Shown: positions 9,386 through 21,800, numbered from the stretch's first letter. The stretch is DNA of 64,000 bases from Luidia sarsii (GCA_949987565.1 OX465113.1:3719460-3783459); one strand, 5' to 3'. Program-made: numbers and translations. The notes: generated by a model not told the origin, from the letters alone.

Positions 9386-9737
9386 AAGGTCTCAGTGTTA
9401 AGTAACAGTAGATAAGATGAATATACATGTAGGAAGTAATTGTGTGCAATAATGTGTTTTGTGTTAAATTATTGACCTGTTGAAGGTTACCGACTGTCTT
9501 CAAAATAATTATTATGATTGAGGAGATTTCTATTAGATGTGCTGTTTTAATGCACCAATTTTCCTCGATATTGTTGTACCGGTGTTTTCTATGCTGCTCT
9601 ATACTTTGAACTTGTATTTTTCATGAAGAAGTGTGGGGGCTTTTGTCGTGCTGTCCAATGGAAAATATTGACACTGAGGTAAGGAGTGTTCGTCGGAAAG
9701 AGCATTGTATTCCCCACCCGGGTCTTTCTTGTTTGTC

Positions 9738-9826
9738 TGGCATCATCACCACCATCATTATATGACCTTCACCACCATCACCACCAACATCATCGTCACC
9801 CTTATCAACACCACCACCACCACCAT
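9738..9826 (+). repeat. Trinucleotide CAC/CAT tract
   Basis: Imperfect repeats of CACCAT, CACCAC and CATCAT over about 90 bases. Confidence 0.8.
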
Positions 9827-11132
9827 ACAACCCAGTAGACAGTATAGTTCATGGACAACACAGCACTTTGCTTTATGACAATGCTGAGTACCACTTGATA
9901 CGTATTTAAAGATAATTCCAGATTTATTTCATTGTGATGAGTAAGCTCAGTACTTTGCCTGAAGCAAAGAAAAATTCCACTGCTGTACATTCCATTTCTT
10001 TGCATTTTTTTTTTTATAATTATTGTAAATACAATTCTTAAATGGGCATATTTCAAAGGGAAGGTCGGTTATTCAGCGAGATGTAACTCTGAAAAGAAAG
10101 GTGTATCATTAAATGGTTGTTGCTTTCCTGTACATTGGTGAAAGTAACTTGTACTTGGTTTAAATTGTTTGATTTCCGGTATTCAGTCCCCCAAACCCCT
10201 GCCCTTTCTAATGACACGTCGTTGTGAATTCAATATTGGCGAAGTATCGTTCACAATTCGTCATGAGACTGAACGACGGTTTGCATGGAGTCACAAGATG
10301 ATGTAGAAATGATTGCGGTCATATGCCACGTGTGTATTCTCTTTCGTGAATGAGTGTGGGTCGGAGATGAGCCGGTAACTCGATCGACGTCTCGGACAGT
10401 GTTTGCTCTTCCCGTCTCGCGATGACAAGCAGGCCACACATTGCTCGAAATTTCGCCTTGCCTCCTCTTTTTCAGAGCCACTATTTTAACGAGAAAACCG
10501 CGTTGTACTTACGTGGTCTCACCGCAAACATTCTACATGTGATGCAGTAGTACTAGTGTACCTGTACATTGATTCTTTGAAAAACTACAACCCGCAATTC
10601 AGCCCGCTGCGGAAGGACATTATTAGCATTATTATTATTTATTTATTTATTCGGCCAAGGAAAACAAACAAGAAGTTCATTCAAGGTGAGAAAAGTCACA
10701 CAGTCTATATCATGGAAATTCAAGATGGGAGATAAATTGATGAATAAATACCAAACAAGGAGAATATTATGCACATGTATATATCAGAGATGTGATAGGT
10801 CAGGATGAGAAGGGGAAGAGATGGGGCAAGGACTGGGGATGAAGGGGAAGAGATTGGGCAGGAGGGTAAGAGGGAAGGAGTAAACAAGCAGAGTAAGGAC
10901 AATCCAATCTAAGATGGCCAGGAGGAACAAAAGTGAAAAACACTGACTCAAAAGCCTGTTCCTCCAGTCCTAGGTTGGTGAATAAATAGGTAACTATAGT
11001 AAACTTAGTAACTTAGAAAAAACAACAATCAAATACAAGTAAATGGCATGTGATTAAGATAAATCTTGAATTAAAAGTGTTAAAAATCATGGAAATGAAG
11101 GATAAATTTGAGAAATATAATAGATATGAATG

Positions 11133-11278
11133 ATTCATAATTCATTAAATATGATTTAAGGCTTTGCATGGTGGGTTAATCAATATAGGAAAGTTTGCGG
11201 TGAAAAGAACCACACCTCTTCCTTTAAGAGACTTTATACATGGTGTCACCGCAAACCTTCCTATATTCATAATTCATT
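11133..11278. mobile_element. Fold-back Penelope-family insertion with 14-bp target duplication
   Basis: ATTCATAATTCATT at 11133-11146 is repeated at 11265-11278. Between them a minus-oriented tail (TTAAGGCTTTGCATGGTGGG) and unit end are joined to a plus-oriented unit fragment. This gives near-perfect 20-base inverted arms at 11184-11203 and 11246-11265. Confidence 0.8.
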
Positions 11279-11653
11279 CTTAAAGCGGTGAATGTCCTTT
11301 TGAATTATTCTAACAAGAAGTGATCGTGTTGATTCAGAAACACTGCCTGGACCCCGTAGAAACAGAGAGGTGGAATATTGTCGTTGAAATGCTTATCAGC
11401 TGCGCCGTGTGTTTGCAATCCGTACCCTTTCCGTACCCTTTGAAATAGGATGTTTTTTTAACTGAACAAATAACCACTGTTTGCATTCTAAAAGAGATGG
11501 GGGTTTATATCCGGCAGTATTCAAGGGTTTGTGTCGGGGTGGTGGATGACATCGGGAATTAATTATGAGATTTTTTGTCATTGAAGTCTGTAAATAGCAG
11601 TTTGCCACATCCGTACATGTATAACTTTTTGATAGGATGGGTAGGCCCTATAG

Positions 11654-12035
11654 TTAAGCCCCTACACAACATTGGTAAGATCGAAAAACAGAAATGTTCA
11701 CAGATTTACATGAAACCATGCAGTTTGAAGATGGTTATAGTAGAAACCTCTAAATGAAATTTTTCTGGCTAAAATGTTGTATTTTGGGAGAAATGGGTAA
11801 AAAAAATAGTTTACGTCTCACCGAGATCTAAACTATTTTCCGGAACAGTGGGGCGTTGAATGCTGCATTTTCGCGTAACAAATGACGCGGTTTTTCACGA
11901 TTTTCTCGAGACTCGGTTGGCGGATTGAGCTTGCGGATTTTCACAGGTGTGTGCTATTTCATGCATTTGTTGGGTCAGACAAAATATGGATGCTATTATT
12001 TGACCTCGACCAATGATGTGTATAAGGGGCTTTAA
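11654..12035 (+). mobile_element. Full-length TTAA-type MITE (copy 2)
   Basis: It starts TTAAGCCCCTACACAACATT and ends GGGGCTTTAA, with the same interior as copy 1 (GAGATCTAAACTATTTTCCG, CTCGAGACTCGGTTGGC). The right terminus is slightly diverged. Confidence 0.85.
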
Positions 12036-13600
12036 GTTATCGAATTCGAGGGTGTGGAACTGGTAAAATGGTTTTACGATTGAACGAATACCGGGTAATA
12101 TAAATATTGGGCGGCAATGCGGGAAAATTCCTATCTGAGTGCATGACGAATTGGCATTGAACTTCAATGGATTTCGTTGCAGCGAAATCGGGCGCTTCTA
12201 TTTCGTGTGTGGGATTCAGAGGGACGTATAACCTGGGAACTTGTGACTATGTTCCTTCGATTGTTCCTCTATGTTTCTTCGCCTTTTGCCACTCGCAATA
12301 ATGATTGGTCAGACCATGGAGGGTCAGACCTTTCTCTATGGTCAGAACTTAACCAGTCTTGTATATCCCTCCCGTTGTTTTCACCGGTAGTGGTTCCCCC
12401 TTATTCACAGTCAAAATAATCACCATGGTCTTCGCCGCGATCTTGATTACTGCGTAACCATTGAGAGATAAGACATACTAGTCCATTGGTGGGACATATG
12501 CCATAGACATACCTTCCTCCACTCATGGACACACTCACAAAGCAACGAACTAATTTTTTTTTTGTCTGTTGGGTCAAGTTCCGGAAGCCGGCCCTAATCA
12601 CAGGGTCATTGACCCTGTGATGAAGTTAAAAGGTTTTATCCATTCTTACTTTGTAGACGATGTTGCATGGCTCAACCGTAAGCCATTGCACAAATTTGCC
12701 CTTGATTTTAATCCCGAGTCTTTGCTGAAGGGATCCGAAAGTCAGCTTACAAACTGAGTTTATAATCCGATGGCTCCCCAACGGTGCAAGCTGACAAACC
12801 CAATCTAGTAGTAGTACGAGTAAATATTTTCATAAGGTTAAAAGAGAGCCGTGTGAATTTTGTTGATCGGGGCGATTATCATTCAAAGACCAGCCTGCAC
12901 TTCGGACCGCCCGGAGGAAGAATTTAACACCGACGGAAAAATTATCTCCAATATATGTTGATATTTTGATAAATTTCTTATTAAGCAGCTTATGTAGGTA
13001 CGTGGAAAAATCGACCCCATTTCCGTTTTCCGTTAATGGAAAGATGCCTTGTTTGAATAGCGACAAAGATATACCACAGACCATGGAGAAAATCCATAAC
13101 TTATATTATGATATATGTTACCCCGTGTTCATCAGTACTAGTGGTGTGAACGTGAGGTATAGTTCTCTTCTTTTTTGGAGGGAGGTACCCGAATTGCACC
13201 CATTGACGATCTGAGTTGGAGACATATATAGGCTATATAGTTACCGGTCAATCTGCCATAATTGATAGCCGGGTTAGTCCGTGATGAATGCACTACTTCA
13301 CCAGTTGATGGTGCAACCAATGCGTGTGATTAAATTGCAGCGAAAGTTAATACTCTTTCTTTTCAATTCAATTGGAAGCGTCAGTTTAAGTAGTGTTAGC
13401 ATTCACCCGTCATAATGTCACGGTTCCGAAGGCACAATTCCTTTGGCTAGTTTCTTAGAAAGTTTCTCAAACCATGGAGCAAAATAGGTCCATGCAAACT
13501 GACCGGGCAAACAAAATCTTCGACACAGCAGCAAATGTATAAGATTTTGTGTGAACGGGGACGAAGCCACATTCTGGGGATTCGTACGGAGCCCTATACG
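12036..13600. other. Gene-less stretch
   Basis: Short open frames only, none with a recognisable domain. The one notable site is the perfect inverted repeat at 12597-12621. Confidence 0.5.
12597..12621. promoter_or_regulatory. Perfect IR-1 nuclear-receptor-like site
   Basis: The 12-bp arms ATCACAGGGTCA and TGACCCTGTGAT are separated by a single T. The centre AGGGTCA-T-TGACCCT fits the inverted-repeat-1 element bound by nuclear receptor dimers. There is no adjacent gene, so function is unproven. Confidence 0.4.
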
Positions 13601-13614
13601 TGACTGGACCTTGC

Positions 13615-13755
13615 ATGCACTAACTGATGACGGCCAGAGCATACTGGTCGAAACGTCGAGTTACCCTCAGGTTCTTTTCAGAACCATACCTCTTCCTTTA
13701 AGAGACCTGATACATGGTGTTCACCGCAAACCTTCCTATATTGATGCACTAACTG
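13615..13755 (+). mobile_element. 117-bp hammerhead-like element with 12-bp target duplication
   Basis: ATGCACTAACTG at 13615-13626 recurs at 13744-13755. The insert 13627-13743 runs ATGACGGCCAGAGCATACTG, GTCGAAACGTCGAGTTACCC and ends CGCAAACCTTCCTATATTG. With the target's CTG the start forms CTGATGA, the first hammerhead box. No coding capacity. Confidence 0.8.
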
Positions 13756-14200
13756 CATCACCCGTCCTTGAGTACACGGAAACGTTTGGAGGGGAAGATA
13801 GAGAGACGGACGTGAAGAAAACGGCCACTCACAGTCAGTTATGGTCAGGCCAGGGTTGGAGTTCCTTGAATCGGAACTGCTTCGGTTCAGGGACCCTGCT
13901 TGCCATTGTGCGTATACCTCGTAGTGCAGAACAAAAGTTATGACGGAGTTTCCGGTTCTGAAAACAGAGAGGCCAGTACCGATGGCGCGAAGTCGCCTCA
14001 GGCTGTTATCGATCGATTAAACCCTTCGGGTTCGGCAAATAAAGGGAGGCGGAAGTCGGGCTTCTTGTCCTCCGAATCCAAAACCGCAACCAAAGGACAC
14101 CGCTCCAACGCGTCTTTTTTTATAAGCTCCACAAAAGTTGCCTTTTATGGACAGAGTAATAATGTAATGGGTCTAATGAGGAAAGCTGACAAAACGTCTC

Positions 14201-14516
14201 TTCCTATTTCTATATAGGAAGGTTTGCGGTGAACACCATGTATCAGGTCTCTTAAAGGAAGAGGTATGGTTCTGAAAAGAACCTGAGGGTAACTCGACGT
14301 TTCGACCAGTATGCTCTGGCCGTCATCAGGAGAATGTCTTGGAATGTCTCCTGATGACGGCCAGAGCATACTGGTCGAAACGTCGAGTTACCCTCAGGTT
14401 CTTTTCAGAACCATACCTCTTCCTTTAAGAGACCTGATACATGGTGTTCACCGCAAACCTTCCTATATTGATTCACCCACCATGCAAAGCCTTAAGTCTC
14501 ATTTTTCCTATTTCTA
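14201..14516. mobile_element. Palindromic Penelope-family insertion with two hammerhead-like cores
   Basis: TTCCTATTTCTA at 14201-14212 and 14505-14516 flank the insert. Arms 14213-14333 and 14347-14467 are exact 121-bp reverse complements around a 13-base spacer. A tail (ATTCACCCACCATGCAAAGC) follows the right arm. Each arm holds CTCCTGATGA, the stem GGCCAG/CTGGTC with loop AGCATA, GAAACGTC and GAG; the right one spans 14348-14387. Identical arms imply a young insertion. Confidence 0.88.
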
Positions 14517-15367
14517 GTGGTGAGGAGGACTTTGATATCAAGTTAAAGCTCTTGAGTCCCGTTGCGTAACTCACTCCTGAATGAAAATTGTATAGCTAAC
14601 CTGTCATTAGGTATGACAGTAGGGATACATATACCTACGGGGAAACACACAACTTGACCACTCAAAAGCTAACTTTTGAAGTTCCGATTTTCTGTAGAAA
14701 ATTATATGTCGTTGGAAAGCTCTGAATATGAACTTTCTTCTAATAATGTTATTTTTATTTCAATCCGACACTTACTTATGAATGATATAGTAATCTATCA
14801 TAAGCGCCTCAGCATTGATTAGGTTTTCAAAGGGAAAGCGTTCGATCACAGTTTCTTGGCGAATGCTCTGTGATAAACAAGAAATCGTCAAGTTATAAGC
14901 GACAAACCGCAATTACTGTCTGTTCAGGTTGTGTGTGACAGGGACGAAGCCTGAGCTCAAACTGATCCGAAAAGAGTATCAAGTTGCCAGATAGTAATAT
15001 TGCCAAATAAAAATGGTATAGTGCGCCCTCCAGTACTGTTACTTTGTGTTTTCAGAGTGGAGGGGCATGTACTGCTAAAAGTGCTATGATTTCGTGGGAT
15101 CATCGATTGGTCAAATTGTTCGCCCTTTTCATATACCTAGTAAGTCTGCATCTAGATTTCTTCCGAATGGCATTATACCTAATTGAGAAAGAACCTTCCA
15201 TGAAGACCTACTAGGATCGACGTCAGACCCTCTGACTTCTTGAGAACGACATAATTAAATGGAATGACTGTGTTTGTTTTTGTGGAAGCTGAAGACCTTC
15301 CCATGTATCTTCTTATTTTATTTTTTAAGCAGTTCCACCGTGGACAGACCATGGGTCTACTCTAACC
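14517..15367. other. Gene-less stretch with a decayed Penelope-like tail
   Basis: No coding region seen. At 15185-15245, AGACCTACTAGGATCGACGT followed by CAGACCCTCTGACTTCTTGA is a decayed Penelope-like tail. Confidence 0.5.
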
Positions 15368-15764
15368 GCTAAAGGGATAACACAACATTGGTCGAGGTCA
15401 AAGAATAACATCCATAGCCTATACGTTGTCTGATCCAACATAATGCATGAAATAGCACACCTGTGAAAAAATTCAGCTCAATCCGCCAACCGAGTCTCGA
15501 GAAAATCATGAAAACCGCTTTAATTTTGTTTCGCGAAAATGCAGCATTCAACGCATTGTTCCGAAAAATCGTTTAAATCTAGTAGGGGTGAGACGTAAAC
15601 TATTTCTTAACTCTTTTCTCCAAAAGAAAATCAGCATTTTAGACATAAATGTTTCAGTGCGAGGTTTCTACTGTAAACATGCTTTAACCATCTTCAAACG
15701 TTAAGTTTCATGTTTCTGTTTTTCGATCTTACCAATGTTGTATTATAGCCTATAGGGGCTTTAA
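15368..15764 (-). mobile_element. Full-length TTAA-type MITE (copy 3), diverged
   Basis: Reverse orientation: the left end is damaged (CTAAAGGGATAACACAACAT) and the right end is GGGGCTTTAA after a small insertion. Interior landmarks are present (CCAACCGAGTCTCGAGAAAA). Confidence 0.8.
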
Positions 15765-16349
15765 ACACAATATCAACTTCCTTGGACTCCAGAGAAAAAA
15801 CAAGGTTTCATCTCGCGAGGGCTGAGGTCGTCAACTGGTTGTCTTAACGAACCATTGCTCCCAACTTATGGGGGAGAAAAGTACAGACTTCAGTACGCGC
15901 TGTCTTTAGTTCCATAGGCTCGGCACCGGACAAACGAAACCCTCCCACACGAAAGTAAACAACAGCGTCTCGAACGAACGCCACAATGCACAAACATCCC
16001 TTCACAACGGAGTCTGAGGCCCCGATCGTCCCAGGAGGAGGAGAGGGGTGGGTTACGGCAGGTCAGCCGACGACCTTCAACTTTTTGTTTCTTTCTCTAG
16101 ACGTTTTTTGTTTGTTTGTTTTTTATAAATAAGGTCGTGCAAGCTGCCTGGGAAAGCGTACCTTTCCACTGCATGCATTGAGCTTCGCCTTTATGGTTAC
16201 GGATGGCGGTGGGATTATTTTCAGCAGACTGATCGCTACGTTATAAACTCAAGCTGTGTTTTAGAATCGGTTAGTGACCTAGTATTCCACTGCCATATAG
16301 TTATTCCCTGTATACTTCTAGTGAGGTTTAAATCACACTGGCCAGTGAG

Positions 16350-16649
16350 ATGGACAGATTTTCACGGCTCAAAGCCAAACAGAAACAGCCGATCCAAATC
16401 AGTCTCCACAAATCATGGTCTCCAGCTCCAGCACGAGGACTCGCGCCCTCTCCCAAATCAGTCTGTCGAGAATCCACGGTAGCTGCGGAGAAGGTGGTTC
16501 CCGAGTCGGCGGCGCGGAACGCTGCCACAGTATCGTCATCCGATGATGTAATGGAAGGACGGCCTTTTACGGCTGCAAGGCAAAACATGTCAGGAATTCT
16601 TAACCTGATTATAGTCCGCTCTCTAGACGAGGCCGCCAACACCCCATAA
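16350..16649 (+). other. Unassigned 99-codon open frame in CpG-containing DNA
   Basis: It opens MDRFSRLKAKQKQPIQISL and ends LDEAANTP before TAA. A minus-strand frame of 115 codons overlaps it almost completely, so openness may reflect base composition. I recognise no domain. It could be a first exon or chance. Confidence 0.2.
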
Positions 16650-16849
16650 TAGTAAACACGTCTCGAAGTGAACAAACGATTCAGAAAGAACGATTCGTAA
16701 CGCTGCTTAATCGAGTATGGGCAATTGGAGAGCCGTCATCCCTTTCGGTCAAACGGGCAAATTCCTGTGTTTTGCCTCTCCGCTGAAAAAAAGAAAAGAA
16801 GAAAAAATCGGCAGTAGAGTGATTGAGTTCAAAGCCAATAAAAAAATAG

Positions 16850-17625
16850 CCCACTGGCGCAATCTCCTCATAGAGGGCGCTCTTTCGGAGACAATGATGA
16901 AGTTGACTGCGTAATCAAAACACGTGCATTTTCCACGTGTGAGAAGACCTTCATCACGACTACTCTGTCTGTCTCCAGGGGGAGGCCTATTGTTGAGGAA
17001 TTTGCGGGTTGCTGTTCTCGCAGCCCCAACGGCGTAATAACTGCCGCACAGCCCCTATCGCTTGGCTCTGTGCAAGCATGCAAGGCTGGCTGGATTGCCT
17101 GGCATCACGCAGGTTCTAATTCCTTGGGCGGACTTGGCCCGAACCGCAAGAACTGAAGGTAAACTAGCTGCAACATGACCACAGACTTCGCCCTAATGCG
17201 AATTCCCCGGTTCGAAGTAACGGGAATAGTATGTTTGCCATCCGATAGTGCAACACAAGGGAGACCGGCTTTATTCCCAACTGTCAATAGTTCTCTACCT
17301 TTTTATCATTATTAGATTAATGTATTATTAGTATGACCGCATAATATTAGTAAGTTCCTGCCTAGAAAAACGATAGCAAAGCTATCCAGTATTCAATAAT
17401 GGAATATGGGTAGTAGAACGGTCATGTCCTGCTTATTGCTGCTCGACTGAATACTGAACAAGTGGTCATAAGGTGATCAGTTCGGAAGCCATTTTTAAAG
17501 AAAGACCAATGACGCAACTTCCTGATAGAGGGCGTCCTAGATAGATGGCTATGACCGGCATGACGCTGCTAACAAAAATGCATACACGTGCTTAATCCAC
17601 GTGGTCGGAGACCTTCACTATAATA
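16850..17625. repeat. Duplicated segment with paired CACGTG sites
   Basis: About 90 bp at 16855-16960 and 17510-17620 share CTCATAGAGGGCG or CTGATAGAGGGCG, then paired CACGTG words 13 bases apart (16921/16934 and 17585/17598), then GACCTTCA. The interval is otherwise unrelated. Confidence 0.6.
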
Positions 17626-17796
17626 CGGCACACGTACTGTCTTACAAAAACATTCGTTTTGATTCGTTTGAAGGGTCTGGGAGAGGGCCTTGGACCAAAA
17701 TAATGATAATATATGGCCGACAAGATATCTGTATCAAGTCGCGCGGCATATAGTAACGGCCGTGCGTACAGCTTTCACCTCTTGGCTCAGTCTAGG

Positions 17797-17822
17797 CATG
17801 GAGGATTTCCTTCCTCCATGGT
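17797..17822. other. Inverted repeat CATGGAGGA/TCCTCCATG
   Basis: CATGGAGGA and TCCTCCATG face each other around a short spacer, inside TCTAGG direct flanks. A similar palindrome (CATGGAGGAATAATTCCTCC) is at about 50208. Possibly termini of a small inverted-repeat element. Confidence 0.4.
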
Positions 17823-18484
17823 CTAGGCAAAACCTAAATGGAGAGACTACTACATGTACATAATTATACAATACAACCATAGAGCAAGGAAACACTATAG
17901 GCCTACAACGCAGGCTCATTCACAGGGCAAACAAAAACAAAGGATAAACAAGTACAACGAACAGAAGAAAATTGAAGGTACACTGCAACATCTTCAAATC
18001 AGTTATGGTGAGCTTGATAATGATAGGCCTATTAATCAACAAAAAAACCACCAGTGCCCGCCTTCCCAGCTGTGAGTCCTCTGCATATGTTTCCTGCCTG
18101 AAAACGTCGATCGCGGTCGAGTAAAAGAAAGTGCATAATGCTTCTGAACGCCTGTGTCGATATGCAACATAACGGCTAGCGCTGCCAACGTGCAGCACAA
18201 ATTGCCATGCGGTGAATTTATTTGCTATTTTATGTTTTATTTTAAAATGATGGCTGACGTCAACGATAAACATTTTCTTTTTTTAACAGGCTTCAGGGAG
18301 CCTATTTTTTTAATTATTTGGGTAATTAAAGTCAGTATAACCAGTTTGTGCCAACTTATTTCCTTTATGTGTAGGCTACGTTTTAACAATTTTTAAAGTT
18401 GCATCTCAAACATCGAGTATATAGGTTGTAAAGAGTTCACCTAACGTGTAAAATCAAAGTAGCTACATGTATCGCCACATGGAC

Positions 18485-18860
18485 TTAAAGCCCCTACACA
18501 ACATTGGTAAGATCGAAAAACAGAAATGTTCAGAGAATTACATGAAACTTATACAGTTTGAAGAAGGTTATAGTAGAAACCTCTCACTGAAATATTTCTG
18601 CCTAAAATGTTGTATTTAGGGAGAAATGAGTAAAAGAAATAGTTTACGTCTCACCGAGATCTTAACTATTTTTCGGAACAGTACGGCGTTGAATGCTGCA
18701 TTTTCGCGAAACTAAGGAAGCGGTTTTCACTATTTTCTCGAGTCTCGTTTGGCGGATTGAGCTGAATTTTTCACAGGTGTGCTATTCCATGCATATGTTG
18801 GATCAGACAACGTATGGACGCTATTCTTTGACCTCGACCAATGTTATGTAGGGGCTTTAA
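18485..18860 (+). mobile_element. Full-length TTAA-type MITE (copy 4)
   Basis: It starts TTAAAGCCCCTACACAACAT and ends ATGTAGGGGCTTTAA, with intact TTAA on both sides and the family interior. About 376 bp. Confidence 0.88.
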
Positions 18861-21800
18861 GTATGAGGACTAGTATTCCTCTTATTTGCTTCCCGAATTT
18901 TGAAATTCGATTTGTTGTGGCTTCCAGACTTTCCCATCTTTCCCCGATTTTGTGGACACAGAGAGTCATGTCCTCAAGTGTTTTATTGCTGCCGCTCAGA
19001 AAATCCAGGGTCGTATTACTATTACTAGTGTCCTTCCATGGCCCTTCATTTGCACTCAATTTGATAGCCAATTTTTTTTTCTTCAGAATAACAAACGATG
19101 CAGTGTGTGGGCGAAAAAGGTCGCCCCCGCGCAACCCGTTGCGATTGTGGTACGGGGTACCCCGGGCCGAAACCGCCTGACATTAATAACTGCGGTATTT
19201 CGTCTGCCCGTCTGCCAGCGCGTCGTGTCTGGAGTGCACGACCGAAATACTACGTACTACATGTACTACAACTACTATGCGAATATCTTAACAGACTAAA
19301 TTTGGTTCCATTCAGTGCTCGTGGCATATTTTGATGAAACATGTCGTTAGTGTGTATCAATTTTTTTTTCGGAACGAATGCGGTTACATTTTTTGAGATT
19401 TTGTAACACTAGTGGAGTGATATAGGCCCTAGGTAATAATCATATGCAACCGCTGTATATTAATATGGATATTCTACGCTTGGGACCTACACGTATATAC
19501 AGGATGTTTGAACCAGATACTTTTCCTGAGAAAATGATCTGAAATTCCAATATTTTGAAGGCTGTATTTTGATTTTTGTATAAGAGTAATTTTAAGACAG
19601 TGTCAGAAAATACGTCATTTCTGTAAACTAACTAAAGCTTTAAGCCTTTAAATATATTTCTTGAGGAAATGATCTAAAATGTTCAGCATTCTGAAGGTAT
19701 ACATTAATTTTGTCCGAGGGTTATTTTCAGAAGAGAGTTTGTCCGTATAATGTCAGCATGCCGTATTCGTTGTGTTCTTTAAAGGAATACGTGAGCAGCA
19801 GTATTTTTCCTTAAATAAAGGGCTGTCTTTTTTACCAATGGTAAACATTATGCAAGGGAGGAAATCTTCTTATAGCCCTGTCTGGGGGCACGCGGGTTTA
19901 TGCATTGGTCTCAGACTGTGTATTAGTAATAGGCCTACAGCGCGGCGCAGCCTGTGTATTATTGAACCATGCAAATTTGAACTTTTCAACCCGCCATCCA
20001 TATTTCCCGCAGTATACTGCGTCTGCCGATATCACATATCCCAAGCGACGTCCTTCTATCCCCTTCCCCTAACCTCCGACCCCCCCCTCCCCCCTCCTCC
20101 TCCTCCTCCTCATTTCCCTGCGTGGCAGTCGCGGCTTGACTGAAAACACCCTCATTTGCATAATTTAATTTCCAATTTACGTGCTGCCCACGCACGGCTG
20201 GGCCTGCGCAGTGGGCCCTACGCGCCCGGTCTTGGCAGCGTGCCAAGAAAATATGGGAAGGGGGTCGCATTGCCGCAGGTGATTATTTCCCCCTTTTTTT
20301 ACTTTAACTTTCCCCTCCACGATGCAGCGCCCAGCATGCAGTGGGGTGGCATAGACCGGACGGGGACGGGAGACGCATAAAATACATTGAAACGGTGCCG
20401 AGGTCAGATACTATAGTCTCGTTCCCAGTCTGTCTGCGTGGTGGTAACTCGATGCTGCCCGTCTGAACTGAACCATTCAAGTATGAAATGAACCATAAAC
20501 TATGCGATTAAAAAACCCAACATGTATTCCACGATTGAGAAAGGTCCTGAAACTAGTGAAAGGATCGGAGCGTCCAATTAAGATAGAATCTCTTAATCAT
20601 TATTTTTAGGCATGTACATGTAATTCAGCGATTGATGAATTCAGCGAGTAATGTGCAATGTGCATTGCATGCACATCACTCTAGCAAACTCGCTTGAAAA
20701 AAAGGCTGAGTCGGGGGAGAGAAAAAGCATACGGTTTGGATGGTGGATTTGGAAGCCATGATTCTTTCCTTTTTGACAACGGCACATTTTCAGGTGGGGT
20801 AGCTGTAAGAAACCGATTGAGCGACTGGAGACGAGACTACGCCCACGACCTGTCCTGACCAAACCCACCCAATAGCTTGTATAAGGGCGAGTGAGAATCA
20901 GGCGATCACGTCTCGTAACCCCCCCTCCCCCTCCCCCACCCCCGCTCGCAGCACGCAGCGCGCTCGCCGGGTAACAGGAATAATTTGGAGGTCAGTGTGG
21001 AAGGGAATCGTACGACCCGTATCCGTCAATGGAGTGTGTAGGGCGTGTGTGAGATATGCGCGCGCATCGCAACCTTTGAGAAGGGGGGGGGGGAGAGCGA
21101 GATATACCGGTGGATTCTGGGAGATTTTGTGTCACCCCATTCTGCTTTTTTTTTCTCTCCACACCACCCAGCCTAATCAAGGCGGAAATATTCAGCGAAT
21201 GCGATGACGTTTCTCGGGGCCAGTAAACCGATGCATGAGAAATTGTCGCCTCATCGCCGATAGCCCAAATAGCGCCCTGATCGCAATTTTGTTCTTTCTT
21301 TTGTTATTCATGATATAGGGGGGGGGGGGGTGTTGTGTTGTTTTGAATGTCTTCTTGCGACTATTAGGCCTATCTTGTTTGTGCGTCGTGTCAGCTGTCG
21401 GGTGCCCCTGGAGGTCTCGAGACAGATCCCATTAATTCCACAACCCGGCCCGCATATTATACGTGTATCGCTAAACGCCGTTCGCTTGACCGACCATTTT
21501 GGTGTTGGCGTTAAGTCAATTATTACAATTGCATGGACGCGGACAGACAGGGTCGCATCTGTAAGTGTATAAGTGAGGCGACTGAAACCCATGCTTCGTT
21601 TCGGAAGAGAGCTCGGTGTATGCTTCTTCCACCCCCCGGATTCAAAGATCATCGCCCCTGAATTCGCGAACGCTACTAACTTTACGTGCACATCCGGGGG
21701 CTTTGTAACACGGGGTCACAGCGCTGTGACTGTCAGCAAAAACCCGCCGTGATTGTCCTAGATATAATGATATTATGATATTGATTTCCAAGTGAATCTC

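Larger units (their letters stand above)
8691..11132. other. Gene-less stretch downstream of LMBRD2
   Basis: Apart from the two low-complexity repeats at 9110-9385 and 9738-9826 I see no coding region. At 10370-10435 a minus-strand sequence ending CGAGTTACCGGCTC with an ACGTC core is a decayed member of the hammerhead-like family. At 10770-10890 there is a purine-rich tract with repeated GGGGAAGAGAT. Confidence 0.5.

Noticed and set aside
14145..14517. Paired open frames reading MLWPSSG on opposite strands
   Set aside because: They are both strands of the palindromic hammerhead-like element, not coding.
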